A stretch of 64,000 bases of DNA from Podospora comata. Its lineage: Eukaryota; Ascomycota; Sordariomycetes; Sordariales; Podosporaceae. The notes beneath the pieces are model-generated. The model saw only the letters and a list, made by a program, of their open reading frames with translations, was not told the origin of the DNA and did not search any database. A program made the translations under genes and the position numbers. The stretch is from the NCBI GenBank assembly GCA_017354895.1, contig CP071497.1, positions 1,922,001 to 1,986,000 of the forward strand, given 5' to 3'. This document shows, piece by piece, positions 46,901 to 60,255 of this stretch (positions are counted from its first letter, which is position 1; each line of letters starts with the position of its first letter).

Positions 46901-49722
46901 ATTATTATATTTTATGGAGCGGTAAAATTATGATCAGATGTACGAATGTATATTATTAAAGGTATGAACTTGATTTATTATTTGGTAACATTAAACTTAA
47001 GCAAAATGATGTTCAGGAATATACTTAAACAGCATATATTTCTTGAATCATTAAATATTATCACAATAATTTCTTAAAAGAAACTTGAATAGAAAAACAT
47101 TGAATGACACTAGTAAATTTAAAAGTTTTAATATTTTCAATAATTGACGTTGTTGTTATTAATAATGGGTATTATATACAGATCTTCATTTAGACTGACT
47201 TAAACACACCGCTTATTATTTAATAACTTTAATAAATCAAGACATAAAGATGTTTACTATATTTTTTAATATTTTAAAAGTTAAATATATCAGAATAACG
47301 AAGGTTTTGAAAATAATAATATTGATGAAAGGTTTCTGAAAAGAGATAGTAAAGTGTATAAGAAAGTTAATTGTTTTGTTATGTGGTATCAGAAATATTA
47401 TAATAATAATATGTAGTAGTAAATACTATATTTATAGTATATAGTAATAAATATTTATCTCAAATAGTTGATATATCTATTTATTCAATTGAAATAAATG
47501 AAAATATTCAATCAAGTCATAACTACTATTTGGAATGATAAAAATGTATTTATTAAAAGCTTTCTCAAGGGTTGATTAATCTTAATTAATAACTCATTTT
47601 CTAAAACAACGTACCGTGGTTATGTTGGAAGAGAGAATAGTGGCCTTACTCACTATTAAAGTAGTCCCAAACGGTAGGGTTTCAAATCCTTACAGGGCTG
47701 AATAGATAAGCTATTTGTGAATTATGTAAATAGCTAAATAATATAAACCTTTTTGAATTGATATGAAATAGATATAAAACTCCTGGAGTATTTTCTCTGT
47801 TAAATATTAAAACAAACTTGTGAATTTCTGTACGTTTAGGTTTCGGTATATTGGATAATATATAGTACTAAGCATTATATTTATTTTCAGCATACCTTAA
47901 AGTTAAATATCTATATAATTGAATATCCATTTCAATTTAACGTTTGAAGTGTCAAACATTCATAAATTCCAAGTAAATATCGATAATGCAAATAGATTTC
48001 AGTTTTTCACTTTTAATAGAAGTTCAATTAATAGTTTTAATTTGTTCTGGTTTCAAATTGACGATTCAATATAAACTATACTTTTAAACGCTTTAAAAAG
48101 AATTCCGAAGTTACTAAGGAATCCAATAATGTTGTTTGGTAAGTTAAAATTTATACTTTTAATTAAGATTAAAGCCAAAGCTAGGAGAAGGTATATCTAA
48201 TTCATGATTAAAAGTAATGTAAATATCTAAAAGCAGTTCATAAATACAGAACAACGCTACATTTCTTTACTTTAATCCTTATAAAGAAGCGTTTATTTAT
48301 AGGGACTTTATTCGTTGAGTTTAATAAAAATGTTTAATCCATTTATTCCATTAATCAATATTTCTAAGCTTTTTTTCAATTAATATTCATATGAAAATAG
48401 AGTATATATTGATAAACCTTATAAAATATTAAACTTCGAAATCAACGAGTTTATTAAATTTTAAGAACTATAATAATAATAATAATACTATCTAAACCGC
48501 TACATAAGCCCAGATTCTAGAAGCGTAAATACTAAAATTAATTATAGTGTTTATGATAATGCAATAATAATAGTATACTTAAAGGCTAGTACCTTATAAG
48601 AGTATAATAATAACATTGTACTATCTGGTTCAATTTATAGGATAGATACGTTTTGATTTTTTGTAGATTTCCATAGCTATACTTCATATTTAATATGAAA
48701 GGCATACAAGAATTCAATAGTGACTTAGTATTTTACTAAATGGACTTTATTCTTTATAAATCTTTTTAATAATTATCGTTATGAAACTCTCCCCATAATT
48801 GATTTATTTAAAAATCCTTTTCTCATTGAATAATAAACATTTTCCTACATTTTACCACTTTGAATAGATTCTTCACTATTATATATATTAAAAATATATA
48901 TATATTCCTAACTAAAGTAATAACCCATTTTACATTCATTGTAGTTTCACTTACTAATATCTATTCTCCTCAGTATTTTCAGCGTATACTTTCTTTTATA
49001 CCCCCTACTTCTCATCCTTTGATGAAAATAATACTTAACAAAACCAAAAGTTCAATTTATTTTTTCCCTGTAGGCAAAGAGCCTTTTTATAGAGGTTAAG
49101 GTTGGTTAGGGTGGGGAAGTTTAGGATTAGAAAAAGTTTCTATACTAATTTTCTTAAAATATTTCTATCCCCTTGAGAATTTAACTAACTCTATTTTCTC
49201 CTACTAATCTTATACTATTTGAATATTATATCTTTTCCTTTTACTCTATTCGAAGGTATAAATTCTGATGGATAAGTTCAATGTACTATACCAAGTAGTG
49301 ATGATAATCAATTGTGAAAGAGCTAACAAGTAGTAGGAAAGCTAAGAAGTATATGTGCTAGTGCGGTGCTATTTACTGTGTTGGTACTATACTAAATATC
49401 CTGACAACTCCCCCCTTTTAAAAACAGATTCGTTTTAAAATAATATTAATATTACCCTAGTTACGATACTAACTGCTATACTAACTTTTTTTATCTTTGT
49501 ATAAGCTGTATCATTTATTCTTTTAGCTTTATAAATTAACGCCTTTATAGTTTTCTATCATTAGTAATCTAGCTACTAACTTGCAAGTAAAGCTAGTTTT
49601 AATTTTCATGTATCATATCGGTATTACGATTCTTCTGATTATTATTGCTATAATTATTAGTTTCCTTATTAATACTATGCTAATTCAATGCAATTTTGTA
49701 TAATAGCCTTTTAATAAATTAG
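46901..49722. other. AT-rich region with LTR-like tail
   Basis: Mostly unrecognised AT-rich DNA. At 49,310-49,413 lies the repeat shared with 40,493-40,590, ending ATCCTGACA. Directly after it ACTCCCCCCTTTTAAAA on + is, on the minus strand, a purine tract in front of TGTCAGG, as at the inner edge of a 3' LTR. A reverse-oriented element of another family may therefore start here. Confidence 0.4.
49310..49413 (+). repeat. 100-bp repeat, inverted relative to 40,493-40,590
   Basis: Shares AACAAGTAGTAGGAAAGCT and AAGTATATGTGCTAGTGC with the reverse complement of 40,493-40,590. Possible LTR end of an unidentified family. Confidence 0.5.
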
Positions 49723-50092
49723 TGTCACGGTTCAAAAGAAGCGGGGACGCCTGAACCAGTGAGACTGGAGCCGGCGGATAAGTAGGGCCTATAGGGCAGG
49801 AAATAACACGGGCCAGGGAATTTAGAATTTAGGAGATGAATCCGTGGATCGAGGGATTTAGAGCTAGATCTAGGGGATATAGGGAATAAAAGATAGATCC
49901 AAGTACGGAGGAACTGGTTAGTATAAAAAATACATCCATTTATATAATATAAGTTATAATCGTTAACAGCTAAATTATTATAATGAGAATAAGCTACTTA
50001 CTATATACTCTTTTATTATACTGGACTAAGTTTATTTAAAGATACCTTTAATTTGTATCTCTTTTAGAGATTTTAGATGGGGGCTTGTCATA
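49723..50092 (+). repeat. 5' LTR of F3
   Basis: 370 bp, TGTCACGGTTCAAAAG...GGCTTGTCATA. U3 differs from that of F1 (GAGACTGGAGCCGGCGG, TAGATCTAGGGGATATAGGG). The first 170 bp are little mutated; the rest is RIP-like. Confidence 0.78.
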
Positions 50093-50539
50093 TATTATTA
50101 TATATTTAGTTTAACTTTATTACGGATAAATTAAAGGCGTTTTGTATTACTATCGCCGGACTTAAAAACGTTTAAATAAGAATCGTCCTGCCTAGCCCAA
50201 GTAATAACGAACCTTCCACTATAATAACTAGATTTAATATTACATTTGCGGAGTAGTTTATTAAACGCGTTAGAGAATTTTAAAGCTTGGTTTTATAAAC
50301 CCGAGATTAAATTACTATGATGGTAATTATACTTAAGTCAATATTTAGGTTTTTAGTAACGGAATATTATAAAAGAGAGAAGGTAAAGCGTAGAACGGTT
50401 TTAATTTAATGTAAAGTTTATTTTCGTTATTATTGAAAATCAATTATTAATAAAAAATTGAAAATAATTTTCGCGGTAACTAAGCTTAATAGTTCGAATC
50501 TAGCTTTAACAAATATTATTATTAAGCGGAAAACAAGAA

Positions 50540-52359
50540 ACGTACATTATAAGGGAGTCGCGCACTCTTCGTTACCCTACAATAAATACCCTCAATTACA
50601 CAACCACAATACTAGGAAACCACGATAATTTCATCGGAAATAAATAAATCAGACAATTCTGCAGCCTCCTGGCACGTACGTGAATCATAGCCAGGCTTAC
50701 CGCACACATCACAGCACCGAATCTTCGTACGAGCCCCCCCTGCACTACCACTATCCTGCTCCTTTCCTTACGATACCTCTCCACCCACAGCCTACTGGTC
50801 TAATAAATCCTGTGTATCTTGCACAGTAAGTGATCCTCCGAGCCTTACACGTGTTTTTTTTTAGCTCTCCAGCGCTTATTTGGTGCCTTATTAGCCTTGC
50901 GGAGCAAAGCGTTCTCTGATTGAAGGAGGGCTACCTAGTGTATTATAGCTATTATACTTTTAGTAAGCTAGTCTATAGTAACTAATATCGAAGTCGGGGA
51001 GTTATTTTATTAATTAATAATACGAATTTTAATAAACGTTACCTATAAATTAGTTTTCAGAGATTTTATAATATTTAAAATACCTAAGATTATAAAGTGC
51101 CAGGCCGTAAGGTTAGAGATATTAACGTACGAAGCTTTATATTTAATTTAGAAAATACCTTTTCTGGATCGTATAGTATAAGGCTAATACCCGTAAAGCA
51201 ACCCTATATATTTTTCTCCATTATAGAGGCGTAGAAGGCCTCGCGGAAAGTATAAAGAAACTTGAGCTTACTTATATAGTTAATATATATACGTATTCAG
51301 TCCTCAATCTAGCGACCGTATGTCTATTTTAGCGGCTTAAAGTAGCCTATATCGGGTAGCTGGAGGAGGTGGAAAGAGTATAGAAGTATATAAAGCGTAA
51401 TAATATTATTTTATTAATAGTAATATTCGAATTCGGTCGAGTAGTAACTTTTATAGTTATCGAGGATTAATAACCGGTATTTGCCCTTTATATAAAACGC
51501 TATATAAGAATCGAAATATTTAATTTAATTTAGGCCTACCGGATTAATAGTTTAATTATTTTTAGTAATTATAATACGTTAGTCAACCGAAAAGTTATAC
51601 TTAAGATATTAATTAGCAAGCTAGTATTACGCGGTTAAAATAATAAAGGGACGGATAGCCTAGCTAATAGTATTAATTTTTTAAATTACTATTACTTATT
51701 CGCGGTTACTAGATTAAACTGATTTTACTTTACTAAAGCCGTTTAAAGTTATAATTACTATACCCGCAAAAATAATATTTATTATAAACCTGATTTCGTC
51801 GAAGTTATAAATATTATTATTTATAATACTGTATTTAGTTTTACTATTTTATATAAATATAAACTACTCGGTAATAACTTTTAAATCTTCGCACTTAGCC
51901 TTTTAGTAATCGTATTATATATAAAATACGTACGGAGCTATAGCTAACGTTTAATAAAGTTATATATCTAGAGCTTACTAATAGAAAGCGCGTCGCGTAT
52001 GCGTAGCAGTTAATTAGTTATATCTTTCACACCACGCAATCTTGGTAGAAAAGCTCGCGCACATAGCTCAATAACATATTGAATAATAGTATCTTTTCCT
52101 GATTAAGCTTCTTCGAAATGGGCGTGGTATCATGTCGGTCGCGGAGGGTTGATGGTGGTACGTTATAGAGCTTAGCTACGGCTCTGAGGCTTAATTTTTC
52201 GTCCTTTGGGAGAGCCTCGAGGGCTAAGAGTATTCTGGCTTCCTTTGAAGTAGGTGGCATATTGGGCTGTAGAGAAAAATAATATTAAGTGTAGAGAGAA
52301 CGTGTCGCAATGGCCAGTACGCGACTCGCTTATATGCGCGACTCGGTTATAATGCACGT
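50540..52359 (-). mobile_element. pogo-type DNA transposon copy A
   Basis: 1,820 bp with terminal inverted repeats of about 27 bp (ACGTACATTATAAG...TCGCGCACT). The target TA is kept on the right (52,360-52,361); on the left it reads AA. The right inverted repeat has an extra partial copy (ATATAAGCGAGTCGCG) next to it. The transposase gene runs from 52,260 towards 50,596. The outer 300 bp on each side are hardly mutated, while the middle (about 50,940-52,020) is saturated with RIP-type changes. It lies inside gag of F3. Confidence 0.85.
50596..52260 (-). pseudogene. pogo transposase remnant, copy A
   Basis: It starts MPPTSKEARILLALEAL (52,260) with the psq-type helix-turn-helix (EKLSLRAVAKLYNVPPSTL), the DNA-binding domain of pogo/Fot transposases. 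Compared with copy B it has lost the RAGRPARR segment just after LRDR and shifts frame soon after, so the readable part is about 50 residues. The DDE catalytic middle has many RIP-made stops. Near the 3' end the DNA still encodes, on this strand, the zinc-knuckle tail that is readable in copy B. Not functional. Confidence 0.8.
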
Positions 52360-55300
52360 TAAGCAAAAATCCCGGTTTAATAGTTTAAAAAAATTATATT
52401 ATCAGAATTAAATTTAACAAAATATTTAGGGAGTACAAGAAAGTAACGCGCGCGTAAAAGACACTAATAAACTTACGTTAAATATATTGAGCGGTAAATG
52501 ACGCAGTTCTATTTAAAAGCGACAATTTATATAATTCTATTAATAAATATATGATAATTATATACATCGACGATCCATAATTTTAATACTATGCTGAAAT
52601 CACAATGACAATAGGAGATACTATAGTAGAAACCGCTTTAATAATAAACGTATGTAATAGTATTTTAATATTAATTACTCCAGTAATATAGGATTGATAA
52701 AGGTCGACGTTATACACTAATAAAAGGCCGTAAAGCCGGAGTTAAGATAAAAATAATTTTAAGTGTTTTAATTATAATAAAAATTCTTTAAAAGCATTGT
52801 AAAGTATTTAAATAATTTAGTTAAAAAAGAAATTACAGTAACTATTATTAATGAGACCGAGAGTTATAAAGGTCGTAATTATCAGGTATTAAAAAGGCAA
52901 AACTTTAAATTTAAAAAGACATTTATTAATATATTCAATTCAAAGAAGCGGAATCCTAGAAACTACGGAAAGCAATAACAAAGTTCAAAGCGATGTACAA
53001 CAAAAACTTTAAATTTCAAAATTATAGGATTATTTAATATAAACTATTAAAGAAATTATTGCGGAGGTAAAGACAATAACAATATAAATTAGAAGGATTT
53101 GTCTGGTATATAATATTAAAATAATACAAAATAGTGAAATAATTTATATATAAGAAACATTATAGTTTAGAAATCGTGATATAAAAATTAAAAAGAATAG
53201 TGAGAAAATAGAAACGTCGTTAGTATTAGAATTATAAAGTAGTTAGAATAGAAACTTTCATTAATAGAATACATATTTTATAAAGGAAAGATAATATAAC
53301 TTTATTCTAAATATCCAGAATGGCAAAACTACTTTTTTTCAATATGATAAATATAAGAATATAATATGTTATTAAAGTAAATCATTATACGGCTATTAAT
53401 CAAGATATAAAGTAAGTAGGAAAACTAAGTTTTAGTTAATAATAAAACCGATAATTAAATGAGAAGAGTTCTAAAAACAGAATTTCTCCCATAGAGGATT
53501 TAGACCCTAACTAAAGTAAAGAAAATAACTTCTAAATGATATAGTATATATTTAGATTTACGGAATCATACTTCAAATAAATAAAGCAATAAAATAAAAA
53601 ATAAAATATAGTCCCATGAAGAAAGATAGTATTTATATAGTATTTAAGATTGGACTACGTACTATGTTGATAAAAAATTAAAAAATATTAGCAAGTAAAA
53701 AAAAGTTAAAGAAATCAATTAAAAAATGGAACTGCTCTTAAACATAGGTGTGATAGAATAGTAGGAAAATTAAAGTGGGAAAATAAAAAAGGAAGTTAAG
53801 GGAAAAAAGATGAAAAGAATTCGCGTTGTTAAATAAACCAGAATAAAAAGAATGCTTTCAAGTAATATAACAGTTTAAAAAATAACTCGCGGCCCTTCGT
53901 AAGAGCCGATAGCCTTTCACGGACTACGAAAGGTATTATGAGAAATATTAGTTTAAAGTAAAAAATATACAATAACGATTCAGTATTTATTATGAAGGTC
54001 TATTTAATCTAAAGGGAGAGTAAAAGAGATAACTATTTTTTGAGTTATAATATGATTAAAAGATAATTAAATGGCAGAATCAATATATAAAAGTACAAAA
54101 ATATATTAAGTTCGCTATAGTCCGTATATTGAGGCAAAATACTATATAAAAACAATATTGTAATATAAGGACTATTTCTAACGTACAAGTTTTTCAAAAA
54201 AATATTACTTTCAAATACTATAATGGAAATTCCTTCTCAGTTATATTCGACTTTATAAATATAGGGTCCTTGAAGGATACAATCCTATTGCAATTATAGT
54301 GTAAAGACTATAATTTAAATATTGATCAGAGAAATAATAATTATTTATAATAAAAAAAAAAACTTGAAGAGTATTCAAGTAACGATATAAGAGTAACAAT
54401 ATATATAAAGTAAAGTCTATCATAAATACCTCCTATAGTATTATTATAGGAAGTATAAAAAGTAATAGTATATCATATTAACATAAATGGTGAAATTCAA
54501 GAAGTAAAGTTAATAACGTTAACAGAAATATCAAAGGTAAATAATATATTTATTATTATAACGTGAAGAAAGGCGACAAAAAGCGGTACCGTTGGAATAT
54601 TTAAAATAGCTAACATTTACGTCTAAGTTTTAAAGGGATTTTTAAAGTAGAAACAATTGAACTATAATGATAAATTTGAAAAAGACCTAAACTACGGCTA
54701 TTTAAAGTTTACTATATTAACGATAAGTAAAGTAAAAAGTTGTGGAAATATTTAAATGAGAATTTTAAAAAAAGATATATAAAGAAGTTTATACTATTAG
54801 TACGATACACCGTAAATAAGTACTGAAAGGAAATAGCAATCTACGATTATATATAGATTACCGTTAGTTCAAATATAAAACGGTAAAAGATAAGTACCCG
54901 TTACCGTTGATATCGAGGCTATAGAGTAATTTAATTATGGTATAATACTTTAAATACATAAATATATCTATTAAATACGCTTATTTATATAGTAAGAAAG
55001 GAAATAAATTAAAAATAACGTTTCGTATACTCTATAATTATTTCGAATATCTCATAATAGTATTCGGGTTACGTGATATACTAATCACGTGTTAAGCTCT
55101 TATTAATTATATAATCCGGAAACACTTCCATAAAATAGTAATATGTTATTTTAAAGATCTTTGAAGTTATTTACGTACTTTGAATGAATATAAATAATAC
55201 GTATAAAAATAGTCGATACGTTATACGGAACCGGACTTTTATTTAATAAAAAACGAATTTCATATATCAAAGATAGTATACTTAGGAGATTTAATATTAT

Positions 55301-57554
55301 TAAGTAAAGTGGAGAAAGAATTTGAGTAGATTACGGTAGTAAAAGATTAGTGTATACTATAATCATAAATATGCGTGTAGGAATTTTCACAATTTATAAA
55401 TTTTCATCAAACATTTAGGCGGGAGTAGGTAAAGATCATGTAGTTACTTAACTATTTAATTTAAAAAGGACTTAAAGTTCCGGTAAAATAGGAGGAAAAA
55501 TAGGGCTTCTAAGAATTAAAAGAAATTATTTCAAAGGATCCGGTATTTGAATTATTAAACCTTGGTTCACCGTTCAGGTTTAAAAATAATATATTAAATT
55601 ATGTAATTGGAGAAAATTAAATTAGGGATATAACAATAGAAACTTATATTTGGTAACTTTATTTTGCAAGAAATTTAAAGAAGCATATTAAAACTATTTA
55701 ATCTATAATAAAAAGATATTTGCTAGTATTAAAATACTCGAAAAGTAGAGGTTATACTTGAATAGTGTTAATTATAAAATGTATGTCTATATAGATTATA
55801 AAGAAGCATATTAAAACTATTTAATCTATAATAAAAAGATATTTGCTAGTATTAAAATACTCGAAAAGTAGAGGTTATACTTGAATAGTGTTAATTATAA
55901 AATGTATGTCTATATAGATTATAAGAACTTACATTACTTCATGATTGGAAAGGTCTTCGATATACGATAAGCGTAAAATTGAAGTTTATTTTAAAGTTTA
56001 ATTTCTAAATCAATTATGAAAAGGGTTCGGAAAACGCTAAAGTAATTATTTTTAGCCGGGAAATCAATTATTATAAAGATAAATTTAGGGAATTATTATT
56101 ATGGTGAAAGGAAATTTCAAAAGGTGTTTTTTAATCTTTATTTTAACCGGAAATATAATATAATATAAATAAATTACTTTTGATAATATTAAGGGAAATT
56201 AAACAATAATATGATAAAGCGATAGTAATCAGAAAAATTATAACTATCAAGTATTTAAAAAGATAACGAAGCAGAACTATAGTATCAAAATTGAGCGTAT
56301 ATTAAGTTAGGTAACAGAAGGGTATTATTGTAAAAGTTTATGAATAGAAATTTCAAGGATATGTAACTATTATGAAGACTATAAAAAAATTGAAGAATAA
56401 TTTAATTAAGTCAAGATTAGAAATAACGATAAGAAACGTATTTAATTATCCCATATATAAAAGCAAAGGATGTAAAATATAAACCATACGGATTTTTAAA
56501 AGTGTTAACAGTAACAGAAGGACCGTCCAGTTTAATTATAACAAATTTTTTATTAAATTATTGAAATCATAAAATATATTAACCGGTGTTCAATATAACA
56601 GTATATTAACTGTAATCGATAGGTTCATGAAGTCAACGCATTTTTTATTATATGAAAAGTCTTAATTAATAAAGCAATTATCCAATATCATATTACGGTA
56701 TAGCATAATGATATATATAAAATTAAAGAAATTTATTACGGACCATGATAATAAATTCGTATCAAAGTTTTACAACGTATCCATAACGAAGTTAAGGATA
56801 ATAGTTAAAGCGTTTTCGGCTTATTACCTTTAAATAAATAATGAAATAAAGCGGTTGAATCAAATTATAAACTAATATTTACGCATATTTATTAATTTCA
56901 AATAAAACGATTAACTTAAGTTGTTACTTATAATATAGTTAATATATAATATTTTATTAATAGAGACAATTAAAGCTGGACCGTTTTTCATAAATTTTAA
57001 ATATAAAGTAGGCCTAAGGTAAGGACTGAACATTACGGTAAATAGATTGTGTATATTTTACGGTAAGTTTAAGAAAAACTGGAGTTTATGAAGGAAAGGA
57101 TACAGAAATATTATAATACTAAAAGTCTCGAGGGATTTTTGCTTTAAAGGGGGAATATAGTGTTCTTTTCTATACATAATCTATATATTAAAAAACCTAA
57201 TAAAAATCTAGATTATAGGAGAGAAAGCCTATTGAAAAATGAAAGGAAGATATCGGATATAATGTTCCAACTAAAATTACTTGGTACGATACGTTTTTAA
57301 GTATATACTTTTTATATTTTACTTTTAAAACCAGTACTACCGGTCAGAAAAGTAAGTATATTGAAAATAATAAGAAGTATATTCAATTGATGATTTATTA
57401 AGAAGAATTTAAAATATTTAATCAATTACATAAAATACCCGGCTATAAATCATTCGTAGGAAGTAACGGTAAACCCTAATTACCCGGATAAACTAAAAGA
57501 ATTCTACCGGCAATACCTCGACCGATTAAAACTAAAATAAGCAAAAAAGATATA
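52360..57554 (+). mobile_element. F3 gag-pol segment between the two pogo insertions
   Basis: Fossil gag end and pol of F3. Matching words run in the same order as in F1 from about 29,220 to 34,040. The last part (57,480-57,550) matches the chromodomain-like end of F1. Many breaks; no intact frame. Confidence 0.75.
55681..55926 (+). repeat. identical 123-bp tandem repeat
   Basis: Two copies with a 123-bp period (55,681-55,803 and 55,804-55,926) look identical base for base, starting AAGCATATTAAAACTATTTA. F1 has this segment once (near 32,245). The duplication arose after the RIP changes, or is an assembly artefact. Confidence 0.85.
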
Positions 57555-59372
57555 ACGCATATTATAAGCGAGTCGCGCACTGGCCATTGCGACGCGTTCT
57601 CTCTACACTTAACATCATTTTTCTCTACAACCCAACATGCCACCTACTTCAAAGAAAGCCAGGATACTCTTAGCCCTCGAGGCTCTCCAAAAGGACGAAA
57701 AATTAAGCCTCAGAGCCGTAGCTAAGCTCTATAATGTACCACCATCAACCCTCCGCGACCGACGCGCTGGCCGGCCTGCACGACGCGATACTGCGCACAA
57801 TTCGAAGAAGCTTACTCAATTAGAAGAGGATATTATTATTCAATACGTTATTAAGCTATATGCGCGAGCTTTTTTACCAAGATTACGTAGTGTGGAAGAT
57901 ATAACTAACTAACTGCTATACGTATACGACGCGCCTCTTATTAGTAAGCTCTAGGTATATAACTTTATTAAATGCTAGCTATAGTTCCGTACGTATTTTA
58001 CGCGTAGTTACGATTACTAAAGGGCTAAGTATGAGAATTTAAAGGTTATTACTAAGTAGTTTACGATTGTACGGAATATTAAAGCTAAATATAGTATTAT
58101 AAATAATAATATTTATGACTTTAACGAAATTAGGTTTATAATAAGTATTATTTCGCAGGTATAATAGTTACGACTTTAGACGGCCTTAGTAAAGTAAAAC
58201 TAGTTTAAGTTAGTAACCGTAAATAAGTAATAATAATCTAAGAAATTAATATACTCGCTTAGGCTATTCCTCCTTTTATCAATTTAACTGCGTAATACTA
58301 TTTCGCTAATTAATATACCGAATATAACTTTCCGGCCGACTAACGTATCGAAATTACTAAAAATAGCTAGACTATTAATCCGGTAAGCCTAAATTAAATT
58401 AAGCACTTCGATTATTATATAACGTCCCCTATAAAGAGTAAATACTGGTTATTAATCCTCGATAATTATAAAAGTTATTACTTAACTAAATTTAAGCGTT
58501 ATTACTAATAAAATAATATTATTACGTTTTTTGTACTTTATACTTCTCCTACCTCCTTTCGCTACTCGATGTAGGCTACTTTAGGCCGCTAAAATAAGCG
58601 TACGGTCACTAAATCGAGGACTTAATATATATATATATATTAACTATATAAGTAAGTTTAAGTTCTTTTATACCTTCCCCGAGGCTTTCTTCGCTTCTAT
58701 AACGAAGAAAAATATAGAGGGTAGCTTTACGGGTACTAGTTTTATACTATAAGATCTAAAAAAGGTGCTTTCTACGTTAAATATAAAGTTTCGTACATTA
58801 ATACCTCCGACCTTACGGTCCGGCACTTTATAACCTTAAGTATTTTAAATATTATAAAACCCCCGAGAAGCTAACTTATAGTAACGTTTATTAAAATTCG
58901 TATTATTAATTATTAAAATAGCTTCCCGACTTCCATATTAGCTACTATGGACTAATTTACTAAGGATACGATAGCTATAATACACTAGGTAGCCCTCCTT
59001 TAATTAGAGAACGCTTCGCTCCATAAAGCCAATAAAGTACTAAGTAAGCGCCGGAAAGCTAAAAAAACATGTGTACGGCTCGGAGGATTACTTACTGTGC
59101 AAGATGCACTAGACCAGCAGGCTGTAGGTGGAGAGGTAGCGCAAAGAAAGGAGCAGGATAGCGGTAGTGCAGGGGGGGCTCGTACGAAGATTCGGTACTA
59201 TAGTATATGCAGCAAGCCTGGCCATAATGCACGTACGTGCCAGGAGGCTACAGAATCGTCCGATTCATCTATTTCCGATGAAATTATCGTGGTTTCCTAG
59301 TATTATAGTTGTGTAATTGAGGGTAGTTATTGTAGGGTAACGGAGAGTGCGCGACTCGCTTATAATGTACGT
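57555..59372 (+). mobile_element. pogo-type DNA transposon copy B
   Basis: 1,818 bp, flanked by TA on both sides (57,553-57,554; 59,373-59,374). The inverted repeats are ACGCATATTATAAGCGAGTC and its partner in ACTCGCTTATAATGTACGT. It lies in F3 just after the pol end. As in copy A, the first ~340 bp and last ~330 bp look unmutated while the middle is RIP-saturated. Confidence 0.88.
57637..59300 (+). pseudogene. pogo transposase remnant, copy B
   Basis: The N-terminal frame is open for 91 codons: psq-type helix-turn-helix, then RAGRPARRDTAHNSKKLTQ and EEDIIIQYVIKLYARAF, the start of the CENP-B-type DNA-binding region, ending at a stop made in the mutated zone (57,910). The DDE domain, about 57,950-58,900, is unreadable. 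From 59,097 a frame is open again and encodes the C-terminal tail with a CCHC zinc knuckle, CSKPGHNARTC, ending SDEIIVVS. Fot/pogo proteins in fungi often end in such a knuckle. Dead copy. Confidence 0.82.
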
Positions 59373-59413
59373 TATTAGGATTGTTAAAAAATTAAAAATC
59401 TTAATATGTTAGA

Positions 59414-59483
59414 AGCTTTAAAGGGAATCGAAACCGCGCCTCTGACGTGGAAGTCGGCGTGTAATGTACTATATTACGAGGTT
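59414..59483 (-). repeat. tRNA-like sequence (antisense to F3)
   Basis: 70 nt on the minus strand: 5' half AACCTCG, D-stem GTAA/TTAC or ATAT/ACAC, B-box-like GGTTTCGATTCC, 3' end TAAAGCT. It is the least AT-shifted of the set. It lies at the same place relative to pol and the 3' LTR as in F1. The second unit was not recognised here. Confidence 0.58.
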
Positions 59484-60255
59484 AATAAAAACAAAGCAAT
59501 TTAGGTATAATTAACGTTAGGCGGCCTAACTACCCTAAGAAATTAGAGGAGCACTCACTATTCACGGTAGCTTAGGTCGTTAGGAAAAAAGGGCTGGCGC
59601 TATTAGGATATAAAGAAAGGTCGGAAGGCTAATTAAGATCTAAAGAAAAATCTAGAAAAGGAAAGTTAAAAGAACGGTCACGGAGGACTGTGCTACGGGA
59701 CGGTCACGAAGAAAGACACAATAAGTAAATTACTGTTTACGATTAACGGTTTTTAACCTTTTTATACTATTAAAACTACGGGTAATAGTACGAAATATTT
59801 GATTAAGCTAAAGCTTTTTTTTTATTTTTGTAGACGAGCGCTTTTAATTATAAAAGTAAATAATTTAGCTTTTACCCTTTTCATATTAAAATATAAACGG
59901 TTATAATAAATAACGATTTCACAAAGGGTAAAGGTGGATAGATCGATGGGCTTATAAAAGGACTAATTTCTTTTTTTAAAAAAAAGACTAGCGAATAAAA
60001 TTAAAAAAGAAAAGTTCGTAAGGAAATAAACGGCGTTCGTAATAGATATAAAAGGTAAATATAGTGATAAAGTTACGTAAAATAATATCGAATAAAACGT
60101 TGCGATAAATAGTTTTAGGATAAGTAATTTTCGAGTGCTTAAAAATCTAGTTAAAAAATATAGTAGAGGATAAAAGAGGAGTAAAAGAATCTACCGTATT
60201 AATAACAAAAAAAGATATTAAGCTATAGGGATTTCGGCTTACAAAAAGAGTATTA

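Noticed and set aside
47615-47705. tRNA-like look around GTAGGGTTTCAAATCC
   Set aside because: T-arm-like word only; no acceptor or D-arm pairing found.
48860-49099. 79-codon frame as a possible membrane protein
   Set aside because: Hydrophobicity follows from AT-rich composition; no start context or homologue.
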